From: Linum tenue
Lineage: Eukaryota; Streptophyta; Magnoliopsida; Malpighiales; Linaceae
Reading direction: 5' to 3'
DNA: 64,000 nt
Assembly: GCA_946122785.1 (NCBI GenBank)
Contig: CAMGYJ010000004.1
Span: forward strand, 9,074,150 to 9,138,149
Shown here: one piece after another, positions 47,793 to 59,059 of the stretch
Layout: each line of letters begins with the position of its first letter
Numbering within the stretch: the first letter of the stretch is position 1
Made by a program: the position numbers and the translations under genes
The notes under the pieces: model-generated
The model's database searches: none
What the model was told of the DNA's origin: nothing
What the model saw: the letters and a program-made list of their open reading frames with translations, nothing else

Positions 47793-49319
47793 CGCCTTTT
47801 ACAACTTATGTAGTTAAAAACTCCACTTTAAAACTTAAAAACTTACGATTTTACGCTTTTAGATCACCAAAACGTTTCTATGTAGAAACTCGCTTTTGAT
47901 TACATTGGTTCACAGATAAGAGTGAAGGAAGGGGAAAAAGCTGTTCGCTTTCTCTTTTTCCCTTATTCAAATTTGGTCTCTGTTTCTGAGAGCTACCAAA
48001 CAGAGGGAAAAAGAAGAAGAGAGACATGTGGAAACTGTGGAAAAGTGTGCAACTTTAATAATTCAAGGAGGAAACCGGGTGGTCCATTGATTCGGGTCTC
48101 TACGTATAATAATAGGCCAATACTACAGTGCCGCACTAAAAAGTGCGGCACCGGTGACGCAGTTTCCTATTGGTCCATGTGGAGCTGATGTGGCATGGCC
48201 TGGTTTCATTAAACACAATCCAAACCAATGGCCCATTAGAAGCGGCCGAACCCAGCCAACATGAAACTAACGTCTAATAGTAACGTCTGCCTTCGCTTAG
48301 CCGTTACATTTATTTCCTTTTCCATTTATTAATTTTAAATGCATTAACATTCAGTTGCATTTATTTGTATTCTGAAAAAAAAAAGCGAAGGAAAACGAAC
48401 CGTTGGCGTCTTCCTCGTTCCCTCGCTCGTCATAATCGGAAAAGAGCGAACTGCTCTGCTGAGCACCACCGTCGCTCATCCAAACTTCACACCCTCCACC
48501 AAATTCTTCACGCGTATTCCACCTCCATTAATTCAATTCGTTTGGTTTTGGAAGATTCAGAAAACTCAAAAACTGGGGACGACGAGGGACGAACCGAAAG
48601 AGAGTTCCTCGATCTTCTTCACCGGCGTTGGCGAAAATCACTCCGGTGACTTGTTCGTGGTCGATCCCATCTCCAAAATGACTCCGGTGACTCGTTCAGA
48701 GACGAAGAAGTCTGCATCTTCACGGGCCTCTGTCACCATCGAAAAGTGCCTCCGCCAAAGACCAGACCGGTCAAGGTTAGAGAAGGGAGAGACGCATCCT
48801 TCACCGGCGGTCGCTCCCAAATCATTCCGGCCCTCGTGGTCGATCCCATCCCCAGGGTCAATCTTAAGCGTCGATTGCAGCGTACCCAACCCCTGCATAG
48901 TCAGTGCTCTCTATTTTGTACCAAAACTTCCCTCGTCCGCTCATCTGTCGGCCAGGACTAACCTCTGCCACAAGAATTTCTTTTCAGCCTCGGCGAGTTC
49001 AGTTAGATTCCTGCTCTTGTAAGGTAAGGTAAGGTATAGCTACTTTCAGTTATATTGGTTGTGGATATGTAGCCTAGACAGAAAGGTGGAGTGGTTGTGG
49101 GCAGGCTTTACCCTAGGTGTAGGCGATGTGGATGATGGGTCACTTACTTTGAGCTCTTTCATATGGTCAGCACTGAATGAGTGCAGGTCAGATACGGCAG
49201 CAACTAGCACAGCAAAACTCCGGACAACTCACTTCACTTCTACCGACTTCACATGGAAATCGAGAACAGTTTCCGTGCATGGAGGACATATTTTCTCATT
49301 GGCGCAGCTAGATGACTCT
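47793..49319. other. Intergenic region, no recognised gene
   Basis: A GC-richer segment (48,380-49,020) has open frames in several phases with a Ser/Arg/Pro-rich composition and no family match. It could be a leader or exon remnant. A perfect short hairpin lies at 48,128-48,151. Confidence 0.35.
48128..48151. repeat. Perfect 10-bp stem, 4-nt loop hairpin
   Basis: GTGCCGCACT, loop AAAA, AGTGCGGCAC. An isolated GC-rich inverted repeat in AT-rich surroundings; function unknown. Confidence 0.8.
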
Positions 49320-49805
49320 TTCATTTTGTTATTGTGTCTTGCAGCTGAGCAAAATAGATATCGTATTGACCAAAGCAGGCAAAACTTGTATACTTATTTG
49401 AACTGCTACTGGTGCTCGTGATCTTATTTGAACTACCACTGTGATTACAAACACATTGAATGTTGATGCTCCATTTAGTGAGTTTGTTCTATTCAAGATG
49501 ATTGTTCCCTCTGTACTTGAGTTTGGCTCATAGGTTTCCATTTAATGTACAATGTGTTTGTTGGTAGCAAGGTGGAGAAGCTCGAGTTCTATATGTTCGA
49601 CATTGTTTGTGTGCGACTAGGGGGGTTGTTTTGGTTGGATAACTTCTATTGTACTAATTATGAGAAGAAAGGGTTGTTGACGAGATTGATCGGGAGATTC
49701 GGGTATGCAAAGTTGAAATGGGTTGTGGGAGAGAAGGTCGATGCAGCATCTGGGATGTCTGAATTTTATCAATCTGCTGTGCTGCAAAACCCAGCAAGAG
49801 TCTGA
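49320..49805 (+). pseudogene. C-terminal fragment of a plant SAM-dependent methyltransferase-like gene
   Basis: From about 49,410 one frame reads ATGARDLI, a stop, then TLNVDAPFSEF, resembling the middle of plant putative methyltransferases. After further stops and a frameshift, a frame at 49,545-49,805 gives VEKLEFYMFDI, GGLFWLDNFYC, RFGYAKLKWVVGEKV and SAVLQNPARV, the usual end of the fold. The SAM-binding N-terminal part is absent, so I call it a truncated pseudogene. Identification is by remembered family pattern and should be checked by search. Confidence 0.5.
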
Positions 49806-50939
49806 AAGTAGAGATGGGCATATATTTATATTTTGTTGTAAAATTGGTCTGTCTTTTCCTTGTGTAACTTTTTATCTTTTAGGAGGAACTTATAGTTCTT
49901 GAGGTTAGTATGAACTCTTGGGGAGTATGGGGAAAATTAATAGTATGTTCATTAACTTTTGCCCAGCAATGAGTAACTGAGTACAATAGGCTTGTTACCA
50001 ATAGAATCTGTCTATGCTTGGAAGCACCATCTGTATACATAGTCAATCAACTGCACTCTACCGCCTTGACCAAATGCAACTTAACAATAACAATCTACTA
50101 ATTTTTCATGTCCTAGCCAATCTTATACATTACTCAATCAACTGCATCCCGTTAGCTTACAACTTACAACATACATGGAGGAAAGTCGCACCCTTAATGG
50201 TGGTGGCTGACAAGAATCAAAAGCTCACCAATGCATACTTCTAACTAGCTACGGCTTCTGCAGCTGCATCTACTGATACAATCAACACTGGGTGTACCAA
50301 ATCCCCTTCCTAACAGGTCTTGAAGTTCAATCAGTTGCCTTTGCTAACTTGTAAACCACGAATTCATTGTACAATGTTCTCATTTATGGAGGCGGTGGCA
50401 TTAACCTTGTATGATGGACGAAGAAGCAAGGTTTATACTCTGCTGCATATTCGCGATATTAAGAAGCGCCATCCCTTTTTCGAGTGTAACCTCTCTCGTT
50501 TGCTTGGTCCCTCCCTCGTTCTCATGGGGTGATGACATTAGTACTACGTTTCTGAAGAGCTCTACCATGTGCTGAAAATAACAACGAACACACTTCAGCA
50601 TTATTTCGGTAATTTTTTCCCAACCACACAAAAATATATCTGCAGCTACACCTGGCAAAGCTGGTAGAAGGTGTTCATGAGATCAAGGTAATCTGTGAAA
50701 GTAAGCTAATGAATGCACTGTGTTGACTTGAGATTCTTTAAAAGCCATATTCTGTAATTCAAATAAGAGTCTGAACCGTAAAATAACCCAGTCGCGACCA
50801 CTTCGTTCAATGGGCTGACCTCTTTCCAGGTAGCATTGCTTTCTGCAAACATACCTCCATATATCTATCATGAAAACCCCAAACATAACTAAAAGACATC
50901 ATCGAAAAAAATAACCAGCAAACTGACAGTCTTGCGTAC
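49806..50939. other. Intergenic region
   Basis: No gene recognised. A short AESNA-coding stretch near 50,845 might be a remnant of the next cysteine-synthase exon but diverges at once. Confidence 0.35.
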
Positions 50940-51077
50940 CTCGACATTAGGGTTCTCTGATTCCAGATACTGTCCAACACCAGAGACACTCCCTCCACTG
51001 CCAATTCCCATCACAAAGATGTCCAATTGTCCCACTGTGTCTTCCCAAATCTCAGGACATGTGGTCTCAAAATGGAT
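50940..51077 (-). pseudogene. Isolated exon of a cysteine synthase / beta-cyanoalanine synthase gene
   Basis: A 46-codon exon with an AG acceptor (51,078-51,079) and GT donor (50,938-50,939) encodes IHFETT, CPEIWEDTVGQLDIFVMG, IGSGGSVSGVGQYLES and NPNVE, the PLP-phosphate-binding part of O-acetylserine (thiol) lyase-like enzymes. Changes from the family pattern include Gly to Cys before PEIW and Thr to Ser in GSGGTVSG. I find none of the flanking exons within 1 kb on either side, so it is an orphan exon, not a working gene. Confidence 0.65.
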
Positions 51078-54000
51078 CTGTTTCCCCACCACCCATCTCA
51101 TATATGTCATGCATTGATCCAGCTCATAAAACCAAGATAGCTAGTGATGTGCAAAAGCGAACTAATATAGATAGGAACCTTAGGATAAATTTATTAGTTT
51201 CTGCATCTCTGGAATGTGAGCTAACTAGCTAACGAAGCTCCCTTGGAGACCAAAATTCTTAACTTCTGCATCTATCTGCAAACATTGAGAGTGTTGGTCT
51301 GTACAAGAGAAAGAATAACAAGAGAAAATGGGTTTTTGTTCAATCTCTACAACAAAAGGTCTACTAATTCATGGAGGATGGGAGAAATTATATATTGTAA
51401 TATGTCCTTAATGCTAGATGCTGGTTGAAATCCATAGCACAAGACTCTAAATCTGCAAGTCTAATAACATCCATGTCAACTGTGTAAACAGACTCATGTA
51501 TAGTTCATATGCCCGTTAAAGTAAACAGCCTACCATTTTAATTGGAGATGGTGATAGAAAGTCGTAAAACCCTCGAGCCACCGCCACAAACTTCAATTTT
51601 CATGCCCTTCAACAATCCATCTGCAGATCCTCATAGCTAGCGCTCAACCACAGGCCTCTCCGTACATCGACAACCCCTAATACGGGAGAAGGAGAAGGAG
51701 AAGGAGAAGAAGAAGAAGAATAGTAGGGTTCTGGTGACTGGTGAGGAAGTCGACAAATAAAAATAGGTGAGTCGGTTGGAAAGATTAGAGTTCTAGCAAG
51801 GACGTCGAAAAAATTAAAAAGGTAAATTACAGCAATCTGGAATTTGAAAATATTCAGCAAAATATTAATCACGGGAGGGAACTACCTGTTTATTCAAGCA
51901 TATAATTAAATATTCAATCAACTACGTAACAAGAAAAGGGGATATTTATTCTTAATAATAGATAGACGAAGCATTTGAATTCATATCAAACTCTCATTGC
52001 TACTGTGGACTATATAAAAACATATTCCTATTTCAGGACTCACTTTTCGTGGAAGGGAGTAGGGGTTTCCAGAGTCGCATAGCATCATCGAAGGTATTAG
52101 TTAGCTTGTTTTTTTTCCCTTCTACCCTAATTTCATAGTTTGGTACTGATTTTCATGGCGGGCAGGAATTTTTATGCAGAATCGACGTCCCTGGGTGGAG
52201 AAGTAAGGTATGTGTTCATACTTAACCTCTAGGATGCATTGAATTAAACCTATCTACATACAACTTAGTGATTCTAGATTCATACCAAGAATTGAACCCA
52301 CTAGGATGCATTGAATTAAACCTCTTATCAAGATCCAGATATGGTTTTATCAAATATATTTGCTACTAAGTAGTAACCAAATCTCACAGCTATAGCATCA
52401 ATCAACTACAGGACCTATAATGCATATGCAAAGTACAATAGCTGTCAATAACAGAAGTATGTACGATTATGAGAAATCATGGAAATAAGAATCGAAACTA
52501 TGAGAAATCATGGAAACCCAACATTTTAGAACACTACACATGTCGATTGAGCTTTTTTGCGATCAACATAAAATTCATGCATCATGATCAGAGACATCAT
52601 TCATATGATGCATTTTTTGCGATGCATTGCTTTAAAAGGTAATTATCATGAATTCATGTAAGAATCTCACCCAAAACACCAACGAATTTGGAGACTTTAT
52701 TTTGCCAATAAAACCCAGCTTGATGCATAACTTTGGAGGAACCATAACTGTTGTCAAAGTCTGAGTGAAAAATGAATGAGAAGGTAGGAAAGGATCAAAA
52801 GTCACTTAATCACCTAAGCGAATGGAAATGTCAATTTCGATTTGTAAATCTGCAGCAACTAAACCATTACAAAACGACACAATCACAGGGGTAAGCGAAC
52901 GGAAAGAAGACATATCAGGAAATAAATTAATCACTTGAAAGGAAAGGAAAGGAATGGCCAGTAGCAGCTCAAGTGGCAGCTTCAATAACATATCAAGATT
53001 ATCTTAATTTGGTTGACTTGCATTTAAGCTAATAACAAAAGAAAATCTTCATACTCTATAACATTCAATGATCTCCATACTTTTGACACCTACTCATATC
53101 TTAACAGTGAAAATTGAGTTGAGAAAAACTAATGTGCTCTCGCCTCTCAAAATGATAATTAACTATAATCAAACATCCAATATATATAAATATTCAAAGC
53201 CACATTTAAGTGAACACCACCAAGTCCAAGCTTACTTGAAAATAGGTCAAATTTTCCATAAAAATCTGGTCAATGGTTTGAGGAACAACATTCTTCTAAA
53301 CCATTATACTTCAAATCAGTAATCTATCATGATTAAGATTCCAAAACCAAACGCCTACATCATTCCGACAGCAGTCACCATCTTATTGCTTCATCAAAAT
53401 TGTAGACACGCAACAGCCTTTGTTATAGACTAGATTGTACCCTGGCCCGTTGACCGGTTGCAATATGATAACTGTAATTAACAAAGATTAACAGCTTAAA
53501 TTTCAGTAATCTCTTCTTCTATTATATTTTTTCCATGATTATATGTCAATGTCATGTGAATTGACAAATAATAAAATAGACATCAAGGTATATTTTTAGT
53601 TTTTACCATTAAGAAAGTCAAAATATTCAATTTCTGCAAATGAGCATCCATCATAAAGATTACTAACATTTGCCTTGAATCTTGATTCTTGTACATAATT
53701 TACATAATTTTTGTCACAAAATTAAACACAAAACATAATCATATATGAAATTTAATTTTCATGACAATTTACATAATTTTTGTCACAAATTGTCGGAAGT
53801 TAATTTTTCTTTCATTGATTATCTTCGAAATTGTTAACCCAGTTTTCGAATTTGTGATATTGTAATCACTAAACTTGGAACTTCTACCCTGATTCTTTTT
53901 TCTTAAATACTACATTCCTTCATTTACTGAGACATTAGGGAGCGGATGTATCATTCTTCCACTATTTTTAGTAGCTTTTCATCATTAACTCTAAAAAACC

Positions 54001-56434
54001 GAAATTTTGATGATCGAAGACAGCAAACTCATATTTGATACTTGATAGTATCCAAAACACAAGTTGGAACTTAAATATGAAAAACGTTAATAATTGATTG
54101 TGTAGTATACACCATTCGAGTTGGGTCTTAAATGTGAAAATACTTATAATTGAGATTCTTTATTTAGAAGAGCAATATAAGCTTTAGTGAGGATGATTCT
54201 TAAATTGACTAAATTTCACATACAAAAACTGAGAGAGGAAGGTAAATTAGTTGGAATGATAAATCTCATCCAAAGTCTTTTTAGTTTTCTTTGACAGGTT
54301 CTATATTCCACGTAGCACCACAAAAGATTCATAAATTTGTCGACTTAGCATTCGGTAAAATAAAATTAGCCTAAAGAAAGCATAAAAATAAATAGGATTT
54401 GTATCTTAATCAATCATTAGATTCAAACTGATATTTACCTTATTCGCAACCTTCTAGTTCAATTCATTAAGTTCTTGTAATATAATAGTAGGGATATTGA
54501 ATAGTCTTTTCTCAAGCAACCATAGGAGCTTGATCTCATTTTTATAAAAAAAAAAATTAGATTAAAATAAACTAATTTAAGATGTATTTTTAAATTTAAA
54601 CATAATAATATTTTTTATTAATGTATTAAAAATGTTATCTTAAATGAAATTCAATCGCTTCAGGAATATCAAGATTAGATCGTAGCACCAAGGTAGCTCC
54701 AATTCAAGATAATAAATTTTCACCCACAAGATTGGTCAGTCACCAATAGATGAACATTAACATCACAAGTAATGGACTAATCAGATAAAAAATGTGTGCG
54801 TACGTTGAGAGACAGAGGAATGAAAATTATGCAAAGGCCAATATGAACATAACATTCATAGCCATAGCAAGAATTTTATTGAATTGAGTAATGGTTATGG
54901 TTGACAAAGTTATATTTACAATGCATTTCATGTATTCGAATTGAAATTTACAACTTAAATAAAATGATTTAAAACCAGGTAATTTTAAAATAAAATTTAT
55001 ACCTATAAGCTGGTATTGTTACGTATTTTGATATCAATAGATTATTTGAACTTCATATTTTTTTCGAATTGACCTATATTTCCTTTTTTTTTCAAGTAAC
55101 TTTGAAATTCTCAAAATGTGTACAATAATTTATTACTTATTAGTTATTACACTCCATAAAAAAATTACGTTCTCAGAGGCTCAGACTTCTTAGTAAATGT
55201 TTTGAACTTGCACGCATCTGTCATAAAAAAGCAATGATATTAGTAATCATTAATTGATTAGAAATTAAATTTCAAATCAATTTTTGTGAGATTGTGCTAA
55301 ACATATTTGGCTATCTTTGCATAAAAAATTACCATATTTTTGAATTGTTAAATAAAAAACCACATGGATCTTTGTTCATATGATATAGTTGCATGCATGT
55401 AGATAGACTAATTTTTATATTTACTTGTAATTCTTAAATTTTAGTGAACCTGCAGGTGCGGGAGGGAAAAGTAAAAGAAAGGTGCAAGTAATAAGGCCCA
55501 GCTCATGTGCTCATGCACCAAAATTTAGGATACAAAAAGTCTAAAATATCCTCCCTTGGTTTGCGGGGAGCACAGGAAAAACATAATTGAGTAGGTCTGT
55601 AGCAAGAACCTACATATATATATGTGGTAGGATTGCGAACTCGCCATATTAAGCCCTAGTTAATTCTCAAAAGAAGATAATTTGACACAACAGCTAATTC
55701 ATGGCAATTGAATGACAACATCTAATTCCCTGCGGGAGCTAATTGACTCTAACCTAACCCCAATAACAACTTGAAATTGCTCAATTTCCTGCCCAACAAA
55801 ATTGACAAAGTGGCGTTGCTTACTTTACTGGCAACATCTACAAACCTGAATCAAATTATAGGGGAGAGAGTTAATGTGAGGTAGTCTGGGAGCAGAAAGA
55901 AAGATCAAACGATTCGAAAGCAGCTTGATATCTCGGCTATGAAGATCAGAGATAAGACGTGGAAGGGTGCGGAAGTAGGAAAGGGAAGGCCGGAAGGGGA
56001 AAGGGTGGAGGCAGCGACTTCAGGGAGCTGTTGATGAGATTATTTTGGAGCAGTTTCGGGAGTTACAGAGCGAGGGGGATAGAAGGATTGAGGTGCGGCG
56101 AAGGGGAACGGGGAAGGAAAAGGGGCGGGGGGCGGTGGCAGGGATTTCTCGGGAGAAAGGTTTTGGGAGGCACAATGTGATGTGGGTGGAAGATCGAAGT
56201 TACCGCTTTATCCTTCCGTAGTGTGCGGGCTGTGCAGGAACTGCTGACGTGGCAAAGCGAATTTTTTGACATTCGCTTATACTATTTTGTAGATTTAATA
56301 AAATGTCCGGTTATAACATTTTATAATGTTATGTATATTAGTATGTTAATAGTCATAAATATATATAATTAATTTTTTTAATGTGGTTTTAACCTTTTAT
56401 AATGTGATGTTTTTTACTTTTTTATGATAATTAG
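51078..56434. other. Long AT-rich intergenic region
   Basis: A 5.3-kb stretch without a recognisable gene. Notable are a GAA/GGA run at 51,682-51,723, and a TATA-like ACTATATAAAAA near 52,010 followed by a short spliced-looking leader and a small frame at 52,154 with no family match. Simple AT-rich sequence fills 53-55.5 kb, and a GC-richer piece lies at 55,940-56,200. It may contain old, unrecognisable transposons. Confidence 0.4.
51682..51723. repeat. GAA/GGA purine microsatellite
   Basis: Interrupted run of GGAGAA and GAA units, polypurine on the plus strand. Confidence 0.85.
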
Positions 56435-58205
56435 GAAGATGGAAAACACAAAGGATCAAAGAAGTCATGGTCAGTTTTAACACACGTATGAAATTTGTGG
56501 AACTACAACTGGATACCGTAAAGGACCTGCAAGAAGATTTGTTAACATTCATGAAAACACATAGCAGAAGTCTTGGTCTGGATGCAGAACATGTTATGTC
56601 TATGGAATCAGTTGGTAATGAGAGTCCGTCAGTGGAGGTAGGTTGACTTTTTTGTTTCGGTTTGATATATATGCGTTTACGTTTAGTAATCTGATAGTTA
56701 GACAAATAATGGGTTCGTGGACACTATAAATTGATGTAGTATTATTTGACAGATACAAGAGGGAGGTAGAGAATTTAATCTTAATGATGTGTACTCATCC
56801 GCTCGAGAGTTGCGTGCTGATGCGGAGCGCAAACCAAGCAAGTGGGTAAAATCTCCATATGCAAATGAAAAAACAAGGACAGTTTTTTTGGTTGGTCCGT
56901 TCAAAGTGGGTCGTCCTGCCTCAATTGAAGACCTTTCGCTGATCAAGTATCTGTTCGAAGCTGAAATGAATGACTCGTTAAAATCTATACCTAACTCTGT
57001 TTCTAATATCATTGTTTAATTCTTTGTTTTCACATACACTAACATTTGTTTGTTATAGTGATGTTGTGGTATCTAGTACCAACGTGTATATCATATGTGT
57101 TGACCTAAGGTCCTTAGCTCCCAACCAAAAGATCGAGTTAGGGGTAAGTATTGCATCATGGTTTAGTTTAACAAAGTTTAATATATGTTGCTATGAATTA
57201 AGTACACGTTTCATATTTAAACTTTACGTTGTGTTTCAAAATTTTGTAAAAGGTCATCAATGGAGTTGTGGGAAAGCTTACTATGGAGGAGTCTAAAAAG
57301 GCTGTTCCTACAAACACATTCCTACCAACTATAGTTGGGGTAATCCACAAGCCCCATTCGTATACATGGACTTGCTTCTATTGATTTCATAATACTCTAT
57401 GTATTAATGTGCTTATTTGTTGTAGTTGAAGTCTGGAGACACCCAGACCGAGTTTTACAAGTATATGACTTCGCAAAAGCTGGTATCGAAATATTGTTCA
57501 AGGATCAGAGACTCTGAGCGGGTATGGTCGCATTTGAATGTTGATTTTTGTTTTTTATGAAAGTCCCTTCAAACCATGTGTAAAATAGTTATTTTACCTT
57601 ACTTTTAATTTTTGTTCTTCTCAGATTTTCGTACCAATCTACTTGGCCCTTCACTTTGCCCTTATGGTCGTTGATATAAAAAATCGTGAAGTTGCAATTT
57701 GGGATTCATACCAAAAACATACAAATACCCCCGAGCTGGAGGCTAAAGCAAAACAAATTGTGAGTTGTCGCTTCTCGTTCACATCGCTTATTACTTAGTC
57801 TTCGCAGAAATACCAACCTAAATCTTTTAACACACATTTTTTTACAATTACAGGTAACAATGTTGGACATTCTATTTGGTAAGGACTTTAGTGGTATTCT
57901 TGATGATGACCACCCATTTCAACGCTTTCCCATTCATTTTGTAGTGGAGGCCCCTCAACAATCCAATGAGTGAGTTACCATCGTGTGCTTCGTATAATGA
58001 GTCGGTTTCACGACACAACGATAGTGATAATAACTACAATCTATAATGCCATTTTTCATTGGACAGCGATGATGCCGGTATGTTTGTTGTGAAGTTGATG
58101 AAAGCTGCAACATCGCTAGACAAGGCGGCAAGAGATATGAGAAAAGAGGTAGCTATAGATGATTATAGATACTTGAAGAAAATTGGATGGGTCGTAGTTC
58201 CATAA
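56435..58205 (+). pseudogene. ULP1/C48 cysteine-protease-like gene, catalytic Cys replaced
   Basis: Related to SUMO/ubiquitin-like proteases. Eight exons are readable with GT-AG borders and closing phase: 56,435-56,637; 56,753-56,976; 57,059-57,143; 57,253-57,339; 57,426-57,521; 57,625-57,759; 57,854-57,969; 58,067-58,205, about 361 codons to the TAA. The first exon start was not found. In order: a helical segment (MKFVELQLDTVKDLQEDLL), RKPSKWVKSPY, DLRSLAPN and VINGVVGKL, then LALHFALMVVD with the catalytic His, WDS with the Asp, and APQQSN with the oxyanion Gln. The nucleophile motif normally reading DCG is DAG (GCC at 58,073-58,075). Frame and splicing are intact, so it could be a pseudo-enzyme gene rather than debris. 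Such genes often travel in Mutator-like elements. Confidence 0.7.
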
Positions 58206-59059
58206 GCGAACCCTCCATAAATTTGGGGTGGACAATTTCCATTATAAAGTAGGAAGAAGGTAAGGTCCCTGCTTCAACAACAGTAAACATAGACCTATTT
58301 CACTGACACGCTAATCTATTCATCGAGTTGCACAAAAACCCTCTAAACAGAAACTCAAATCAATGGAACCGAAGGCAGCATCTGCTGCTCGATCAACCCG
58401 ACGCAAGCATAAGAATAGGATGAATCACGCTTTTTCACGGTTGAATCAGGGTTCCTGGTACTCGAATCAGACAAGGTAGAGCTGCAGAATACAACACTCG
58501 AGCTTTGAGCTGCTAACTCGCTGGAGCAGGCGCAGCCACTTTTTCTTTACTCGCCATGTATGTCATAGACAGTCCACAAGTAGGAGAATGAATTGCTCAC
58601 CAATGGCTGCAGAAATCAAAACAAAATAACAACAAACATCACTTATAGAATCTGCGTAGGAAAACACTTTAGAAGGATAACAATTGAGAGTTTCACATTC
58701 CAAACAAACAAATGGCTTCCCATCAAATTCATTGTTGCTGCTGCTCTCTATACTGCCTATACCTAACAAAAGCTATCATTCCAAAATTGCCTACCATTCA
58801 CAAGCGGTTTGATATATAGTTGCATAGGTGCACCACAGGTCTTTCCTAACTATGTTGGACACATAAACAAGCATTGAAATAATATCTAAGATCATACCTA
58901 CAGTTCACTAACTTGCTGTCCATATGAAAATGTAATCTTCACAACTTGTAGACGCATGAGCTCCTGCACATTAACAACAAATAGTGTGATTTACTCCATA
59001 AGTAGAAACAATCGTAACAAAATGAGACTAAATATACATAGTTCCATACATGTATTCTC
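58206..59059. other. Intergenic region between convergent protease-like and FAR1-like genes
   Basis: Should hold both 3' UTRs. No gene recognised. Confidence 0.4.

Noticed and set aside
48651..49022. 123-codon Ser/Pro-rich ORF
   Set aside because: Composition biased, other frames also open, no homology recognised.
52010..52215. TATA-like box, leader and small frame starting MAGRNFYAES
   Set aside because: Only 18-25 codons, no second exon found; not enough for a gene call.
55959..56180. Gly/Arg-rich ORF considered as first exon of the C48-like gene
   Set aside because: No donor in suitable phase could be tied to the exon at 56,435 and composition is low complexity.
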